From an uncultured Bacteroidales bacterium (GTDB lineage: Bacteria; Bacteroidota; Bacteroidia; Bacteroidales; CAIWKO01), in assembly GCA_903913285.1 (NCBI GenBank), contig CAIWKO010000010.1, positions 1 through 64,000 on the forward strand: a stretch of DNA of 64,000 bases. Direction: 5' to 3'. The position numbers and the translations under genes are program-made. This document shows positions 44,903 to 56,389 of this stretch, one piece after another. Below the pieces are notes generated by a model, which was not told the origin of the DNA, searched no databases, and was given only the letters and a program-made list of their open reading frames with translations. Within the stretch, counting starts at the first letter, position 1. Each line of letters begins with the position of its first letter.

Positions 44903-45113
44903 CCGGGAAAATTTCCGTGAAGTCCGGGAAAGTTTCCAGGGTGTCTGGGAAAGTTCCAGGGAATACCGGGAAAGTTCCAGGGAAGTCCGGGAAAGTTCCA
45001 GGGAATACCGGGAAAATTCCAGGGAAGTCCGGGAAAGTTCCAGGGAAGTCCGGGAAAGTTCCAGGGAATACCGGGAAAATTCCAGGGAAGTCCGGGAAAG
45101 TTCCAGGGGGTGT
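44903..45113. repeat. 21-bp tandem repeat array, ten units
   Basis: Ten units, each with the short palindrome GGGAAAGTTCC or GGGAAAATTCC, then AGGGAAGT or AGGGAATA. Unit types alternate, and units 5-7 are repeated as units 8-10, a 63-bp second-level duplication. No stop codon appears in several frames, which creates ORFs on both strands, but the repeat has no codon bias. It lies between mtnP and the terminator shared with eno. Confidence 0.9.
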
Positions 45114-45116
45114 CAA

Positions 45117-45154
45117 AAAAGAAAGGGACTTCGAATTCGAAATCCCTTTCTTTT
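45117..45154. terminator. bidirectional terminator between mtnP and eno
   Basis: AAAAGAAAGGGACTTCGAA pairs with TTCGAAATCCCTTTCTTTT with one C/A mismatch, flanked by A and T runs. It serves mtnP on the plus strand and eno on the minus strand. Confidence 0.88.
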
Positions 45155-45169
45155 AATATAACCACTAAT

Positions 45170-46489
<1,320 letters not shown>

Positions 46490-46503
46490 TTACAATATTT
46501 TCA

Positions 46504-46543
46504 TAAAAAAAGGGATAAAGTTTCTACTAACTTTATCCCTTTT
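46504..46543 (-). terminator. terminator at the end of the ribosomal cluster
   Basis: On the minus strand AAAAGGGATAAAGTT pairs with AACTTTATCCCTTTT-like sequence around a short loop, followed by a T-run. It lies between rplQ and eno. Confidence 0.85.
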
Positions 46544-46561
46544 CAGATATTTTAACAGTGC

Positions 46562-47218
46562 TTATTCTCCTTCAGGTGTTTCTTTTTCTTCTTTTGCCTC
46601 AGGAGCTTCAGGTGCTTCATTTTCTTCAACAACTTGATTTTCTTCAGCAACTTCAGGTTCTTCGGTTATTTCATGTTCTTCAACTACTTCATGTTCTGCT
46701 TCAGCAACAACTTCTTCTTCTTTTTTAGCTTTGGGAGTTGCAGCCTTTTTTTCTTCTTTTGCCACGGGTGCACTATCAGTAGCTTTTTTTGCTCCTGCAC
46801 TGCGACGGCGTCTGGTAGTTGATTTTGCAGCTTTTGCTTCTTTTTCGCCCAACATCACTTGGTTATAGTCGACCAGTTCAATGATACACATTTCTGCATT
46901 ATCACCCAAACGTGTGCCTGTCTTTAGAATGCGTGTATATCCTCCCGGACGTTCAGCAATTTTTTTTGCTACTTCTCTGAATAATTCACTAACAGCTTCT
47001 TTGTTTCCTAAATAACTAAATACAGTTCTGCGCGAATGAGTAGAATCTTCTTTCGATTTCGTAATTAAAGGTTCTACGTAACCCCGAAGCACTTTTGCTT
47101 TAGCTACAGTAGTAGCAATACGTTTATGAAGTATGAGCGATGATGCCATATTGGCAAGCATCGCACTTCTGTGCGAAGCGGTTCTTCCTAATTGGTTAAT
47201 GGTTTTGTTGTGTCTCAT
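46562..47218 (-). CDS. rplQ: ribosomal protein L17 with long C-terminal extension
   Basis: Large-subunit protein of 218 aa; the conserved L17 part is residues 1-118 ([24 protein letters not shown]...). The rest, about 100 residues, is a Lys/Ala stretch followed by a long Glu/Val/Ala-rich acidic tail ([15 protein letters not shown]). E. coli L17 has 127 aa, so the tail is a lineage feature of Bacteroidota. It is probably disordered and may lie outside the ribosome. Last gene of the cluster, 5 nt behind rpoA. Confidence 0.97.
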   Translation of the reverse strand: MRHNKTINQLGRTASHRSAMLANMASSLILHKRIATTVAKAKVLRGYVEPLITKSKEDSTHSRRTVFSYLGNKEAVSELFREVAKKIAERPGGYTRILKTGTRLGDNAEMCIIELVDYNQVMLGEKEAKAAKSTTRRRRSAGAKKATDSAPVAKEEKKAATPKAKKEEEVVAEAEHEVVEEHEITEEPEVAEENQVVEENEAPEAPEAKEEKETPEGE

Positions 47219-47223
47219 CTCTA

Positions 47224-48216
47224 TTAATCCTTATCTAATTTGTATTTGGAAATATTCATTCCGAATTGCAGGTTTTTAGCTTTCACAAGCTCTTCCAATT
47301 CGGTTAATGATTTTTTACCAAAATTTCTGAATTTAAGCAAATCGTTTTTGTTATAGGCAACCAAATCTCCGAGTGTTTCAACATCTGCAGCTTTCAAACA
47401 ATTGAGAGCTCTAACTGATAGATCTAGGTCAACCAATTTGGTTTTTAATAATTGGCGCATATGAAGTGATGTTTCATCGAATTCTTCAACAACGGCCTTT
47501 TCTTCAGTATCCATCGTAATTTTCTCATCTGAGAAAAGTAAGAAGTGATGGATCAGTATTTTTGCTGCTTCTTTCAAAGCATCCTTTGGATGAATTGAAC
47601 CGTTGGTTGATATATCCAACACCAGTTTTTCGTAGTCTGTTTTTTGTTCAACACGATAATTTTCAACAACAAATTTCACATTGCGTATAGGTGTGAAAAT
47701 AGAGTCGATTGCAATAGTTCCAATAGGACTATTGAGTACTTTATTATCTTCAGCAGGAACATAACCTCTTCCCTTGTCGATAGTAATTTCTATTACTAAT
47801 TTTACATTGGGCTCAAGATGGCATATCACTTCTTCAGTGTTCAGCACTTGAAAACCTGATAGAAAAGCATTGATTTCACCGGCTTTAAAAACATCCTTAC
47901 CTGAAATTGTAACAATAACTTTCTCATTAGTTACTGATTCGATCTGTCTTTTAAAACAGATCTTCTTCATATTGAGGATTATTTCAGGTACATCTTCCAA
48001 AACACCATCAATGGATGAAAACTCCTGATCAACGCCATCAATTTTTATATTGGTTATTGCAAATCCTTCAAGCGAAGAAAGCAGTATTCTTCTTAAGGAA
48101 TTGCCAACAGTTGTACCATATCCGGGTTCGAGAGGACGAAATTCGAATTTTCCGAAAAATTCGTCCGACTCTAACATTACAACCTTATCCGGTTTTTGAA
48201 AAGCTAATATTGCCAT
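47224..48216 (-). CDS. rpoA: RNA polymerase alpha subunit
   Basis: 330 aa. The N-terminal assembly domain has [31 protein letters not shown]. The linker is acidic, and the C-terminal domain (about 255-330) has a helix-hairpin-helix ([29 protein letters not shown]) that binds UP elements and activators. Placed between rpsD and rplQ, the usual alpha-operon order. Confidence 0.98.
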   Translation of the reverse strand: MAILAFQKPDKVVMLESDEFFGKFEFRPLEPGYGTTVGNSLRRILLSSLEGFAITNIKIDGVDQEFSSIDGVLEDVPEIILNMKKICFKRQIESVTNEKVIVTISGKDVFKAGEINAFLSGFQVLNTEEVICHLEPNVKLVIEITIDKGRGYVPAEDNKVLNSPIGTIAIDSIFTPIRNVKFVVENYRVEQKTDYEKLVLDISTNGSIHPKDALKEAAKILIHHFLLFSDEKITMDTEEKAVVEEFDETSLHMRQLLKTKLVDLDLSVRALNCLKAADVETLGDLVAYNKNDLLKFRNFGKKSLTELEELVKAKNLQFGMNISKYKLDKD

Positions 48217-48246
48217 ATTTATTTTTTCAATTATTTAATTTAAATC

Positions 48247-48852
48247 TTATTTGGAATACAATTCCACGATGAGTTGTTCATTAATATTTTCGGGGATCTG
48301 ATCACGTTCCGGATAACTCATGAACTTACCGGTCATTGTTTCCTGATCCCATTCTAACCAATTGAAACGGTTTGAATGTCTTAATAAAGCATCATTTATT
48401 ACTTCAAGTGATTTCGATTTCTCTCTCACTGCAACAATATCATTGGCTTTTAAGCTATAGGAAGGAATATTAACCACTTTTCCGTTTACTTCAATATGTC
48501 CGTGCGAAACCAATTGACGAGCACCATTACGAGTTGGTGATATACCTAATCGATAAACAACATTGTCTAAACGAGCCTCAATAAGTTGCAATAATACCTC
48601 ACCGGTGATACCTTTTTTACGACTGGCTTTCTCAAAAGTAATTTTAAACTGTTTTTCAAGAATCCCGTAGGTGTATTTTGCTTTTTGTTTTTCCTGTAAC
48701 TGAACACCGTATTCCGATTGTTTTTTTCTTTTTTTAGTCTGACCATGTTGTCCGGGAGGATAATTCTTTTTTTCATAGGATTTATCAGGACCATAAATGG
48801 CGTCTCTGAACTTTCTTGCGATCTTTGTTTTCGGACCAATATATCTTGCCAT
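48247..48852 (-). CDS. rpsD: ribosomal protein S4
   Basis: Primary 30S assembly protein of 201 aa with an S4 RNA-binding domain ([35 protein letters not shown]). In other bacteria S4 represses the alpha operon by binding a leader; nothing comparable is evident before rpsM here. The N-terminus [14 protein letters not shown] is conserved. Confidence 0.97.
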   Translation of the reverse strand: MARYIGPKTKIARKFRDAIYGPDKSYEKKNYPPGQHGQTKKRKKQSEYGVQLQEKQKAKYTYGILEKQFKITFEKASRKKGITGEVLLQLIEARLDNVVYRLGISPTRNGARQLVSHGHIEVNGKVVNIPSYSLKANDIVAVREKSKSLEVINDALLRHSNRFNWLEWDQETMTGKFMSYPERDQIPENINEQLIVELYSK

Positions 48853-48879
48853 ATCTAATAATATTATCTTATAAAAAAA

Positions 48880-49272
48880 TTAAACTCTTCTTCTTTTAGG
48901 AGGACGACAACCATTATGAGGTAATGGAGTAACATCAATAATTTCTGTTACCTCGATACCAGCTGCACTGATCGACCTGATAGATGATTCTCTACCGGCT
49001 CCGGGTCCTTTTACATATACTTTAACTTTACGTAAGCCAAAATCGTAAGCAACCTTAGCGCAATCTCCGGCAGCCATCTGACCTGCATACGGAGTGTTCT
49101 TTTTTGAACCTTTAAATCCCATTTTACCTGCCGACGACCATGAAATAACTTGTCCATTCATGTTTGTCAACGAAATAATAATGTTGTTGAACGAAGCAAA
49201 GACATAAGCTCTACCGATTGGGTCAACCTTTACTACTCTTTTCTTTGCTGATTTAGCAGAAGTTTTTGCCAT
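48880..49272 (-). CDS. rpsK: ribosomal protein S11
   Basis: 130 aa, 30S platform protein. Conserved [18 protein letters not shown] and the C-terminal [19 protein letters not shown] Lys-rich N-terminal tail [13 protein letters not shown] precedes the core. Confidence 0.97.
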   Translation of the reverse strand: MAKTSAKSAKKRVVKVDPIGRAYVFASFNNIIISLTNMNGQVISWSSAGKMGFKGSKKNTPYAGQMAAGDCAKVAYDFGLRKVKVYVKGPGAGRESSIRSISAAGIEVTEIIDVTPLPHNGCRPPKRRRV

Positions 49273-49312
49273 AATTTATAATAGGTTTCTGTGATTATAC
49301 AATAATTAATTC

Positions 49313-49693
49313 TTAACCTTTAGCAGCCTTTTTCTTGTTTGCTACTGTTTTTCTTTTCCCTTTACGTGTACGGGCATTATTTTTAGTACTCTGACCTCTT
49401 GTAGGTAAACCTGCACGATGTCTAACACCCCTGTAACAACCAATATCCATCAAACGTTTAATATTCATTTGAACTTCTGATCTCAAATTACCTTCAACCT
49501 TATACTTTTCGTTAATGATGTTACGAATTGAGGTTTGGTCGGCATCCGTCCAGTCACTCACTTTTTTATTAAAATCAATTTCGGCTTCAATCAATATTTT
49601 TTGTGCTGTACTATTGCCAATACCGAAAATATACGTTAAACCGATAACTCCTCTTTTGTTTTTTGGTAAATCAATACCTGCAATTCTTGCCAT
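49313..49693 (-). CDS. rpsM: ribosomal protein S13
   Basis: 126 aa, 30S head protein contacting P-site tRNA and 50S bridge B1. [20 protein letters not shown] and [18 protein letters not shown] are diagnostic. First gene of the alpha-operon part, 29 nt behind rpmJ. Confidence 0.97.
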   Translation of the reverse strand: MARIAGIDLPKNKRGVIGLTYIFGIGNSTAQKILIEAEIDFNKKVSDWTDADQTSIRNIINEKYKVEGNLRSEVQMNIKRLMDIGCYRGVRHRAGLPTRGQSTKNNARTRKGKRKTVANKKKAAKG

Positions 49694-49722
49694 ATATTAC
49701 TTTTTAATATTGTTCAAAAATA

Positions 49723-49839
49723 TTAACCCTGTCTTTGTTTGTATTTAGGGTTCTTTTTGTTGATCACATAAACCCTACCGTTTCTTCTGATGATCTTGCA
49801 ATCAGGGGTTCTTTTTTTTACTGATACACGTACTTTCAT
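49723..49839 (-). CDS. rpmJ: ribosomal protein L36
   Basis: 38-aa protein too short for the ORF track: [19 protein letters not shown] and then [19 protein letters not shown]. Of the C-x2-C...C-H zinc-site residues usual in L36, only one Cys (DCKI) remains, so this is the zinc-free form. The gene lies between infA and rpsM, the standard position. Confidence 0.96.
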   Translation of the reverse strand: MKVRVSVKKRTPDCKIIRRNGRVYVINKKNPKYKQRQG

Positions 49840-49847
49840 CTTGTTAA

Positions 49848-50066
49848 TTATTTATATCTGAATGTAATTCTTCCTTTTGTTAAATCATAGGGTGAAATTT
49901 CAACTCGGACTTTATCTCCGGGTAAGATCTTAATATAATGCATCCGCATTTTACCCGATATATGGGCAATAATAACATGACCGTTCTCCAATTCAACCCG
50001 GAACATGGCATTGCCAAGCGATTCGAGAACCGTGCCATCTTGTTGAATTGAACTTTGTTTTGACAT
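49848..50066 (-). CDS. infA: translation initiation factor IF-1
   Basis: 72-aa OB-fold protein that blocks the A site during initiation. [31 protein letters not shown] and [14 protein letters not shown] are diagnostic. A short gap of 9 nt separates it from map upstream. Confidence 0.97.
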   Translation of the reverse strand: MSKQSSIQQDGTVLESLGNAMFRVELENGHVIIAHISGKMRMHYIKILPGDKVRVEISPYDLTKGRITFRYK

Positions 50067-50075
50067 ATTATTAAA

Positions 50076-50867
50076 TTAAAAAATCACGCTTATATTATTA
50101 TTTTTCACTTTTTCAATGTATTCAAATGTTGATAAAACTTCGCATTGGTTCTTCCTGACAACAACCTGATGTTCATAATGGGCTGAAGGTTTGGAATCTC
50201 TTGTTCTTATGGTCCATCCGTCTTGTTCCTGAACAATTTCTTTTTTACCCAAATTGATCATAGGTTCGATACAAATAACCAAACCTTCTGATAATTTTGC
50301 TCCGCTACCTCTTGATCCAAAATTTGGAACCTGAGGATCTTCGTGCAAATTCTTCCCAATACCATGACCAACTAATTCTCTTACTACAGTATATCCATGT
50401 TTTTCAACAAAATTCTGGATTGTATAACTGATATCCCCCACTCTGTTTCCGGCAACTGCCATTTCGATTCCTTTATACAATGATTCTTTTGTAATACGAA
50501 GTAATTGTAATACTTCAGGCTTCACCTCTCCAAGAGCAAAAGTATAAGCAGAATCACCATAATATCCGTTTTTTACCACACCACAATCAATCGATACAAT
50601 ATCACCGTCAACTACTTCATTATTTCCGGGTATTCCATGAACCACTTGATCATTCACCGAGATACAGAGAGTTGCTGAATATCCTCTGTAATGTTTAAAG
50701 CCCGGTATTGCATCATTTGATCTGATATATTCTTCGGCAATTTTGTCGAGATAATTGGTTTTTACACCTGGTTTCAGATAATTAGCTACTTCAGCTAAAG
50801 TTTTTCCAACAAGCAAAGAACTGTTTTTTATTAATTCAATCTCCTCTTCGGATTTAAGATGTATCAT
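50076..50867 (-). CDS. map: methionine aminopeptidase, type I
   Basis: Cytosolic 263-aa metalloenzyme that removes N-terminal Met. The metal ligands are seen in DIVSIDCGV (Asp), YYGDSAYTF (Asp), GHGIGKNLHEDP (His), ICIEPMI (Glu) and YEHQVVV (Glu). It lies between secY and infA as in most Bacteroidota and Firmicutes. Confidence 0.96.
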   Translation of the reverse strand: MIHLKSEEEIELIKNSSLLVGKTLAEVANYLKPGVKTNYLDKIAEEYIRSNDAIPGFKHYRGYSATLCISVNDQVVHGIPGNNEVVDGDIVSIDCGVVKNGYYGDSAYTFALGEVKPEVLQLLRITKESLYKGIEMAVAGNRVGDISYTIQNFVEKHGYTVVRELVGHGIGKNLHEDPQVPNFGSRGSGAKLSEGLVICIEPMINLGKKEIVQEQDGWTIRTRDSKPSAHYEHQVVVRKNQCEVLSTFEYIEKVKNNNISVIF

Positions 50868-50885
50868 CTTACAACAATAAAACTG

Positions 50886-52253
50886 TTATAATGATGCCTG
50901 ACCGTAACCCGCAGAGCTTCTTCCTTTAATCCTACCTGATTTTGTTAAACCGTCATAATGACGCATTAACAAATAACTTTCAATTTGTTGTAAAGTATCA
51001 AGAACAACACCAACCAAAATTAGAAGCGATGTTCCGCCAAAAAACTGTGCAAATTGAGAGTTAACTCCCATCAATCTCACAATGGCAGGCATAATAGCAA
51101 CAAACGCTAGAAATATTGAGCCGGGTAATGTAATTCTCGACATAACATTATCAATAAATTCAGCAGTTTTCTTACCGGGTTTAATACCTGGAATAAAACC
51201 ACCATTCTTCTTCATATCATCAGCCATCTGATTTGGATTGATCGTAATAGCAGTGTAGAAATACGTAAAAGCTATAATAAATAATGCAAATGTAAAATTA
51301 TACCAGAATCCGTTAAAATCAGAAAATGTTCTGGCTATACCAGATAAAGCTTCAATATTTGTAAAACCAACCAAGGTAATAGGGATGAACATGATTGCCT
51401 GAGCAAAAATGATAGGCATTACACCAGCTGCATTTACTTTTAAAGGAATATATTGCCGAACACCACCATACTGTTTATTTCCAACAATACGTTTGGCATA
51501 TTGTACCGGAATCCTTCTTGTACCCTGTACGAGCAAAATACACACTAAAATCACAACAACCAAAACCACCAATTCTAGTACGAATATAATCAAGCCTCCC
51601 CCTTGTTGTTCCATACGTGAAACAAATTCACCAACTATTGCAAATGGCAGTCGGGCAATAATCCCTATCATAATGATAAGCGAAATACCGTTGCCGATAC
51701 CCTTATCAGTGATCTTTTCTCCAAGCCACATAACAAACATTGTCCCGGAAACAAGAATAACAACCGACGACACCCAGAAGAAAAGGGACGGCGTCGTATC
51801 CGGTATAAAAGGATAAATCGCTTCACTGGGCAATTGACTTGTAATATTTCCAATATAAGCAGGAGCCTGAGCAGCAGTAATAAGAACCGTTAAAAAACGT
51901 GTGATCTGGTTAATTTTCTTCCTACCCGACTCTCCTTCTTTTTGAAGTTTCTGAAAATAAGGTATTGCCATCCCAAGAAGCTGAACAACAATAGAAGCAG
52001 AGATATACGGCATAATACCCAGTGCAAAGATAGATGCATTTGAGAACGCACCGCCCGAAAACATATTCAGTAAACCAAGCAAACCATCTTTTGATTGTTT
52101 ATGCAAGGCACTAAGATTATGTGGATCTAAGCCAGGTAATACAATATAAGAACCAAGACGATAAATCAAGATAATACCTAACGTAAAGATTATTCTTTTA
52201 CGGAGATCCTCAATCCTGTATATATTTTTTATTGTTTCTATTAGCCGTTTCAT
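50886..52253 (-). CDS. secY: preprotein translocase subunit SecY
   Basis: Inner-membrane channel of the Sec system, 455 aa, with ten TM helices. It forms a complex with SecE and SecG elsewhere. GLDPHNLSALHKQSKDGLLGLLNMFSGGAF opens the plug region. In the cytosolic loop RRIPVQYAKRIVGNKQYGG is the conserved C4 segment. It follows rplO by 3 nt, so translation may be coupled. Confidence 0.97.
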   Translation of the reverse strand: MKRLIETIKNIYRIEDLRKRIIFTLGIILIYRLGSYIVLPGLDPHNLSALHKQSKDGLLGLLNMFSGGAFSNASIFALGIMPYISASIVVQLLGMAIPYFQKLQKEGESGRKKINQITRFLTVLITAAQAPAYIGNITSQLPSEAIYPFIPDTTPSLFFWVSSVVILVSGTMFVMWLGEKITDKGIGNGISLIIMIGIIARLPFAIVGEFVSRMEQQGGGLIIFVLELVVLVVVILVCILLVQGTRRIPVQYAKRIVGNKQYGGVRQYIPLKVNAAGVMPIIFAQAIMFIPITLVGFTNIEALSGIARTFSDFNGFWYNFTFALFIIAFTYFYTAITINPNQMADDMKKNGGFIPGIKPGKKTAEFIDNVMSRITLPGSIFLAFVAIMPAIVRLMGVNSQFAQFFGGTSLLILVGVVLDTLQQIESYLLMRHYDGLTKSGRIKGRSSAGYGQASL

Positions 52254-52256
52254 TCA

Positions 52257-52703
52257 TTAAAGTTTTGTTGCGGTTCCACCTTGAGCTTCGATAATTTTTA
52301 TTGCAGTAGCTGAAAATGCATGAGCTGTAACATCAAGTTTAATTGTTAAAGCACCTCTGCCTAAAATCTTTATTAAATCATTTTTTGAAGCCAAACCATT
52401 ATCAATAAGCACATTGATATCAATAACGCTGAGGCTCTTTGCTTCGGCAAGTTTTTGGAGAGTATCAATATTGATACCGCTGTATTCAACTCTATTAAAA
52501 TTAGTGAATCCGAATTTAGGGATTCTTCTTATCAAAGGCATTTGACCACCTTCAAAAGCTAATTTTCTCGAATAACCGGATCTTGATTGAGCACCTTTAT
52601 TACCTCTCGTAGAAGTACCACCTCTACCAGAGCCTTGGCCTCTTCCGATTCTTTTGCATTTTTTTGTCGATCCCTTTGCCGGTTTCAGATTACTTAAGTC
52701 CAT
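52257..52703 (-). CDS. rplO: ribosomal protein L15
   Basis: 148 aa, 50S assembly protein. NLKPAKGSTKKCKRIGRGQGSGRGG and QSRSGYSRKLAFEGGQMPL are diagnostic. Confidence 0.97.
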   Translation of the reverse strand: MDLSNLKPAKGSTKKCKRIGRGQGSGRGGTSTRGNKGAQSRSGYSRKLAFEGGQMPLIRRIPKFGFTNFNRVEYSGINIDTLQKLAEAKSLSVIDINVLIDNGLASKNDLIKILGRGALTIKLDVTAHAFSATAIKIIEAQGGTATKL

Positions 52704-52723
52704 TGTATGTTTGATTAAATATC

Positions 52724-52906
52724 TTAATTAATTTCTTCAACTGATAATAAATGGCTGATCTTTCTAATCATTCCTTCCATTTGTGGTGTAGCTTCAACTT
52801 CAACGGAATGATGCATTTTTCTAATTCCCAATGCTATCAACGTTCTTTTTTGATCAGCTTTCCTATCAATACCACTTTTAATTTGGGTTACTCTTAACTT
52901 TTTCAT
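52724..52906 (-). CDS. rpmD: ribosomal protein L30
   Basis: 60 aa, 50S protein. LRVTQIKSGIDRKADQKRTLIALGIRKMHHSVE is diagnostic. Many bacteria lack L30; this organism keeps it. Confidence 0.95.
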   Translation of the reverse strand: MKKLRVTQIKSGIDRKADQKRTLIALGIRKMHHSVEVEATPQMEGMIRKISHLLSVEEIN

Positions 52907-52928
52907 GTTATAATTATTTTCTCAGCGA

Positions 52929-53447
52929 TTAACCGTTAAACACTCTGCTTAATGATAGTCCTCTTAATTGAGCAACCGTATATGGATCTTTCATTTTAAT
53001 TAATGCATCCATAGTTGCTTTTACAACACTATGAGGATTTGATGAACCTTTTGATTTAGCCAATACATTTTTAACGCCAACACTTTCTAAAACTGCACGC
53101 ATTGCACCGCCGGCGATAACACCGGTACCGGGTGCAGCTGGTTTCAGGAAGATATATGCGCCGCTGTATTTACCATATTGTTCATGTGGCACTGTTCCGT
53201 TAAACACAGGAACTTTTATCAGATTCTTTTTAGCATCATCAATGCCTTTAGCAATAGCAGCTGTAACTTCTTTGGCTTTTCCAAGACCGTATCCAACTAC
53301 TCCGTTTTCGTTTCCAACAACTACAATAGCTGAAAAGCTGAATGTCCTACCTCCTTTGGTAACTTTTGTTACTCTCTGGATGCTAACTAATCTGTCCTTA
53401 AACTCGATTTCGCTTGACTTAACTCTTTTTATATTTGCGTTTGACAT
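52929..53447 (-). CDS. rpsE: ribosomal protein S5
   Basis: 172 aa, 30S protein important for decoding accuracy. [30 protein letters not shown] is the N-terminal double-stranded RNA-binding part, and [26 protein letters not shown] the C-terminal one. Confidence 0.97.
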   Translation of the reverse strand: MSNANIKRVKSSEIEFKDRLVSIQRVTKVTKGGRTFSFSAIVVVGNENGVVGYGLGKAKEVTAAIAKGIDDAKKNLIKVPVFNGTVPHEQYGKYSGAYIFLKPAAPGTGVIAGGAMRAVLESVGVKNVLAKSKGSSNPHSVVKATMDALIKMKDPYTVAQLRGLSLSRVFNG

Positions 53448-53453
53448 ATATTA

Positions 53454-53816
53454 TTAAAATTTTAAACCAGCTTCTCTTGCTGAATCTGCTAATGATTTTA
53501 CTCTACCATGATATAAGTATCCACCTCTGTCAAATACAACAGAAGTAATACCTGCTTCTACTGCTTTTTGTGCAAATGCTTTTCCAACCAGTTTTGCTTT
53601 TTCTACTTTCGTAACTTTTGCAGCTGCAATTTCTGGGTCCATTGATGAAACAGCCATAATAGTTTTTTTTGCTTCATCATCAATTAGTTGAACATAGATA
53701 TTGGTATTGCTCCTAAAAACCGACATTCTCGGACGTTCTGCAGTACCTTTCACGATCTTCCTGATCCTCTGTTTGATCCTTAACCGTCTGTATTCTTTGA
53801 AATTTTTTATTGCCAT
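53454..53816 (-). CDS. rplR: ribosomal protein L18
   Basis: 120 aa, 5S rRNA-binding 50S protein. [31 protein letters not shown] and the C-terminal [26 protein letters not shown] are diagnostic. Confidence 0.97.
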   Translation of the reverse strand: MAIKNFKEYRRLRIKQRIRKIVKGTAERPRMSVFRSNTNIYVQLIDDEAKKTIMAVSSMDPEIAAAKVTKVEKAKLVGKAFAQKAVEAGITSVVFDRGGYLYHGRVKSLADSAREAGLKF

Positions 53817-53844
53817 TACTCAAAGAGTTTTAATTTTTTAAAAT

Positions 53845-54396
53845 TTATTTCTGTACGGCAGATTTGCCGGCTTTCTTTCTAACTATTTCGTCTTTAAATC
53901 TTATACCTTTACCTTTGTATGGTTCCGGTTTTCTTAAAGAACGAATTTTTGCAGCAACTTGTCCAATAAGTTGTTTATCGTTCGATTCTAATATAATCGT
54001 TGGTGGTTTTCCTCTCTCATTTATTGTTGATACCTTCACTTCTGCAGGTAATTCAATAAAAAAGTTGTGGGAATAACCTAATGCCAACTCTAAAATATTA
54101 TTTTGAGCATCAGCTTTATAACCAACACCAATAAGTTCCTGTTCTATTTTAAATCCTTCAGATACACCATGAACCATATTGGCTATTAATGAGCGATATA
54201 AACCATGTTTGGCCTTAACGGTATCATCAACTCTGCCAACAATAATGTGCTGATCATCTACTTTTACAGTAATACTGGGATCAACCATTTGTTTTAATTC
54301 ACCTTTAGGCCCTTTAATAGTTACAAGATTCTCATCAGAAACAGTAACTTTAACTTGCTGAGGTAATACGATTGGTAATTTTCCTATACGTGACAT
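53845..54396 (-). CDS. rplF: ribosomal protein L6
   Basis: 183 aa, 50S protein near the GTPase centre. MSRIGKLPIVLPQQVKV and the C-terminal RKPEPYKGKGIRFKDEIVRKKAGK are diagnostic. Confidence 0.97.
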   Translation of the reverse strand: MSRIGKLPIVLPQQVKVTVSDENLVTIKGPKGELKQMVDPSITVKVDDQHIIVGRVDDTVKAKHGLYRSLIANMVHGVSEGFKIEQELIGVGYKADAQNNILELALGYSHNFFIELPAEVKVSTINERGKPPTIILESNDKQLIGQVAAKIRSLRKPEPYKGKGIRFKDEIVRKKAGKSAVQK

Positions 54397-54414
54397 TCTA
54401 ATTTCTCCTCAATA

Positions 54415-54813
54415 TTAACTTACGTAACAAATTACTTCACCACCAACTTTCAAATTTCTGGCTTCCTTGTCGGTCATTACACCTTTTGAAGTCGAAATGA
54501 TAGCAATACCCAGCCCGTTTAACACGCGTGGCAGTTCATCAGCACCAACATATTGTCTAAGTCCAGGACTACTTACTCTTTGCAAAGTAGAAATAGCCGA
54601 AACCTTAGATGTTGGATGATATTTTAATGCTATTTTTATCGTTCCTGGTTTGGTTTCATCTTCAAATTTATAATTAAGAATATATCCTTTTTCAAAAAGG
54701 ATCTTAGTCATACTTTTTTTCAGATTTGAAGCGGGTATTTCCACCAAACGATGGTTTGCCATCACAGCGTTTCTAATTCTTGTCAAATAATCTGAAATAG
54801 GATCAGTATTCAT
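54415..54813 (-). CDS. rpsH: ribosomal protein S8
   Basis: 132 aa, primary 16S-binding 30S protein; in E. coli the translational repressor of the spc operon. [29 protein letters not shown] and [26 protein letters not shown] are diagnostic. Confidence 0.97.
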   Translation of the reverse strand: MNTDPISDYLTRIRNAVMANHRLVEIPASNLKKSMTKILFEKGYILNYKFEDETKPGTIKIALKYHPTSKVSAISTLQRVSSPGLRQYVGADELPRVLNGLGIAIISTSKGVMTDKEARNLKVGGEVICYVS

Positions 54814-54851
54814 TGCTATTATTTTTTTCTGTTATTACTACTCAATAATTT

Positions 54852-55121
54852 TTACCAACTTGCTTTTTTAACACCAGGTATTAAACCTGCTAAAGCCATT
54901 TCGCGAAAGTTTATACGGGAAATTCCAAATTGACGCATATATCCTTTTGGACGACCTGTTACCTGACATCTGTTATGCAAACGAACAGGAGATGAATTCT
55001 TAGGTAATTTTTGTAATCCAACGAAATCACCGGCTTTTTTCAATTCAAGTCTTTTTTCCTTGTATTGTTCGTGAAGTTTTTCTCTTTTCAATTCACGTGC
55101 TTTGACTGATTCTTTTGCCAT
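54852..55121 (-). CDS. rpsN: ribosomal protein S14
   Basis: 89 aa, 30S head protein in the zinc-independent form: no C-x2-C pairs, only one Cys ([12 protein letters not shown]). The track starts ten codons earlier at a weaker Met. ATG 55121 gives the usual [16 protein letters not shown] start and begins one nt after the rplE stop. Confidence 0.95.
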   Translation of the reverse strand: MAKESVKARELKREKLHEQYKEKRLELKKAGDFVGLQKLPKNSSPVRLHNRCQVTGRPKGYMRQFGISRINFREMALAGLIPGVKKASW

Positions 55122-55122
55122 G

Positions 55123-55677
55123 TTATTTTTGTGTTTTAAATGGTAATCCAAATTCCTTTAATAATGCGTAAGCTTCCTTATCGGTTGGTGCAGATGTTAC
55201 AAAAGTAATATCCAACCCGTTTATTTTATTTATTTTATCAATATTGATTTCAGGAAAGATGATCTGTTCGGTAATTCCAAATGAAAAATTGCCTCTGCCG
55301 TCAAATCCTTTATCGTTAATGCCGCGAAAGTCACGGATACGTGGTATCGTAACTGAAATCAACCGATCAAGAAATTCGTACATTTTTTCACTTCTCAGAG
55401 TAACTCTAATACCAATAGGCATACCTTTTCTGAGTTTAAAATTCGAAATGTCTTTCTTTGACTTCGTTTGAACCGCTTTCTGACCGGTTATCATAGCCAT
55501 TTCTTCAATGCCGATATCCATTATTTTTTTATCTGCAATCGCTCCGCCAACACCTTGATTTAGGCATATCTTGAGCAATTTTGGAACCTGCATTACATTC
55601 TTATATTGAAATTGTTGTTTTAATGCTGGAACAATTTCTTTGTGATATTTTTCTTTTAACCTTGGTTGATAGTCCAT
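55123..55677 (-). CDS. rplE: ribosomal protein L5
   Basis: 184 aa, 5S rRNA-binding 50S protein. [26 protein letters not shown] and [24 protein letters not shown] are diagnostic. The ORF track begins at a GTG (55680). The ATG at 55677 is preferred because it overlaps the rplX stop as TGATG, a coupling arrangement. Confidence 0.95.
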   Translation of the reverse strand: MDYQPRLKEKYHKEIVPALKQQFQYKNVMQVPKLLKICLNQGVGGAIADKKIMDIGIEEMAMITGQKAVQTKSKKDISNFKLRKGMPIGIRVTLRSEKMYEFLDRLISVTIPRIRDFRGINDKGFDGRGNFSFGITEQIIFPEINIDKINKINGLDITFVTSAPTDKEAYALLKEFGLPFKTQK

Positions 55678-56006
55678 CACTTAATTGTCTCCTTTTTTTC
55701 AGATTTTTTTGAATATCTAACTAATTTACCTGTTTTTTCATCAATTTTTCTTCCTGTACGGGTAGGTTTCCCTGAAGAATCATGAACCATTAGGTTTGAT
55801 GAATGTATGGCAGATTCTTTTTTCAAGATACCGCCTTTAGTATTTTTAGCATTGGGTTTACTATGTTTCGAAATAAGGTTAACACCTTCAACAATAGCTT
55901 TGTTTTTGTCAATTATTACCTTAAGCACCTTGCCATGTTGACCTTTCGAATCGCCGGCTATCACAGTTACTGTATCGCCTTTTTTAATATGTAATTTCGG
56001 TCGCAT
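55677..56006 (-). CDS. rplX: ribosomal protein L24
   Basis: 109 aa, 50S assembly initiator with a KOW motif ([23 protein letters not shown]). The C-terminal part is Lys-rich. Its stop overlaps the rplE start. Confidence 0.96.
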   Translation of the reverse strand: MRPKLHIKKGDTVTVIAGDSKGQHGKVLKVIIDKNKAIVEGVNLISKHSKPNAKNTKGGILKKESAIHSSNLMVHDSSGKPTRTGRKIDEKTGKLVRYSKKSEKKETIK

Positions 56007-56018
56007 ATACTATTTTTT

Positions 56019-56387
56019 TTAAAGCACTTCAGGTGCCAATGAAACAATTTTCATGTATTGTTTTTCTCTCAGTTCTCTTGCAACGGGTCCAAAAATACGG
56101 GTTCCGCGCAATTCGTCTGTAGGGGTTAACAATACAACAGCATTATCGTCAAAGCGGATGTAAGAACCGTCAGCTCTTCTAACTTCTTTTTTAGTTCTAA
56201 CAACAACTGCTTTACTTACTGTCCCTTTTTTAATATTACCTGCGGGGATAGCGCTTTTAACAGCTACGATGATTTTATCACCTACTGAAGCATATCTTCT
56301 TTTTGTTCCGCCAAGCACCCTGATACAGAGTACCACTTTGGCACCGCTGTTGTCTGCTACAATTAATCTTGATTCTTGCTGTATCAT
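56019..56387 (-). CDS. rplN: ribosomal protein L14
   Basis: 122 aa, 50S interface protein. [37 protein letters not shown] is diagnostic. Confidence 0.97.
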   Translation of the reverse strand: MIQQESRLIVADNSGAKVVLCIRVLGGTKRRYASVGDKIIVAVKSAIPAGNIKKGTVSKAVVVRTKKEVRRADGSYIRFDDNAVVLLTPTDELRGTRIFGPVARELREKQYMKIVSLAPEVL

Positions 56388-56389
56388 AG

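Noticed and set aside
44881-45165. ORFs on both strands in the 45-kb array (GKVPGKSGKVPGNT and similar)
   Set aside because: Same reason: low-complexity unit without stops, overlapping ORFs on both strands, no signal for translation.
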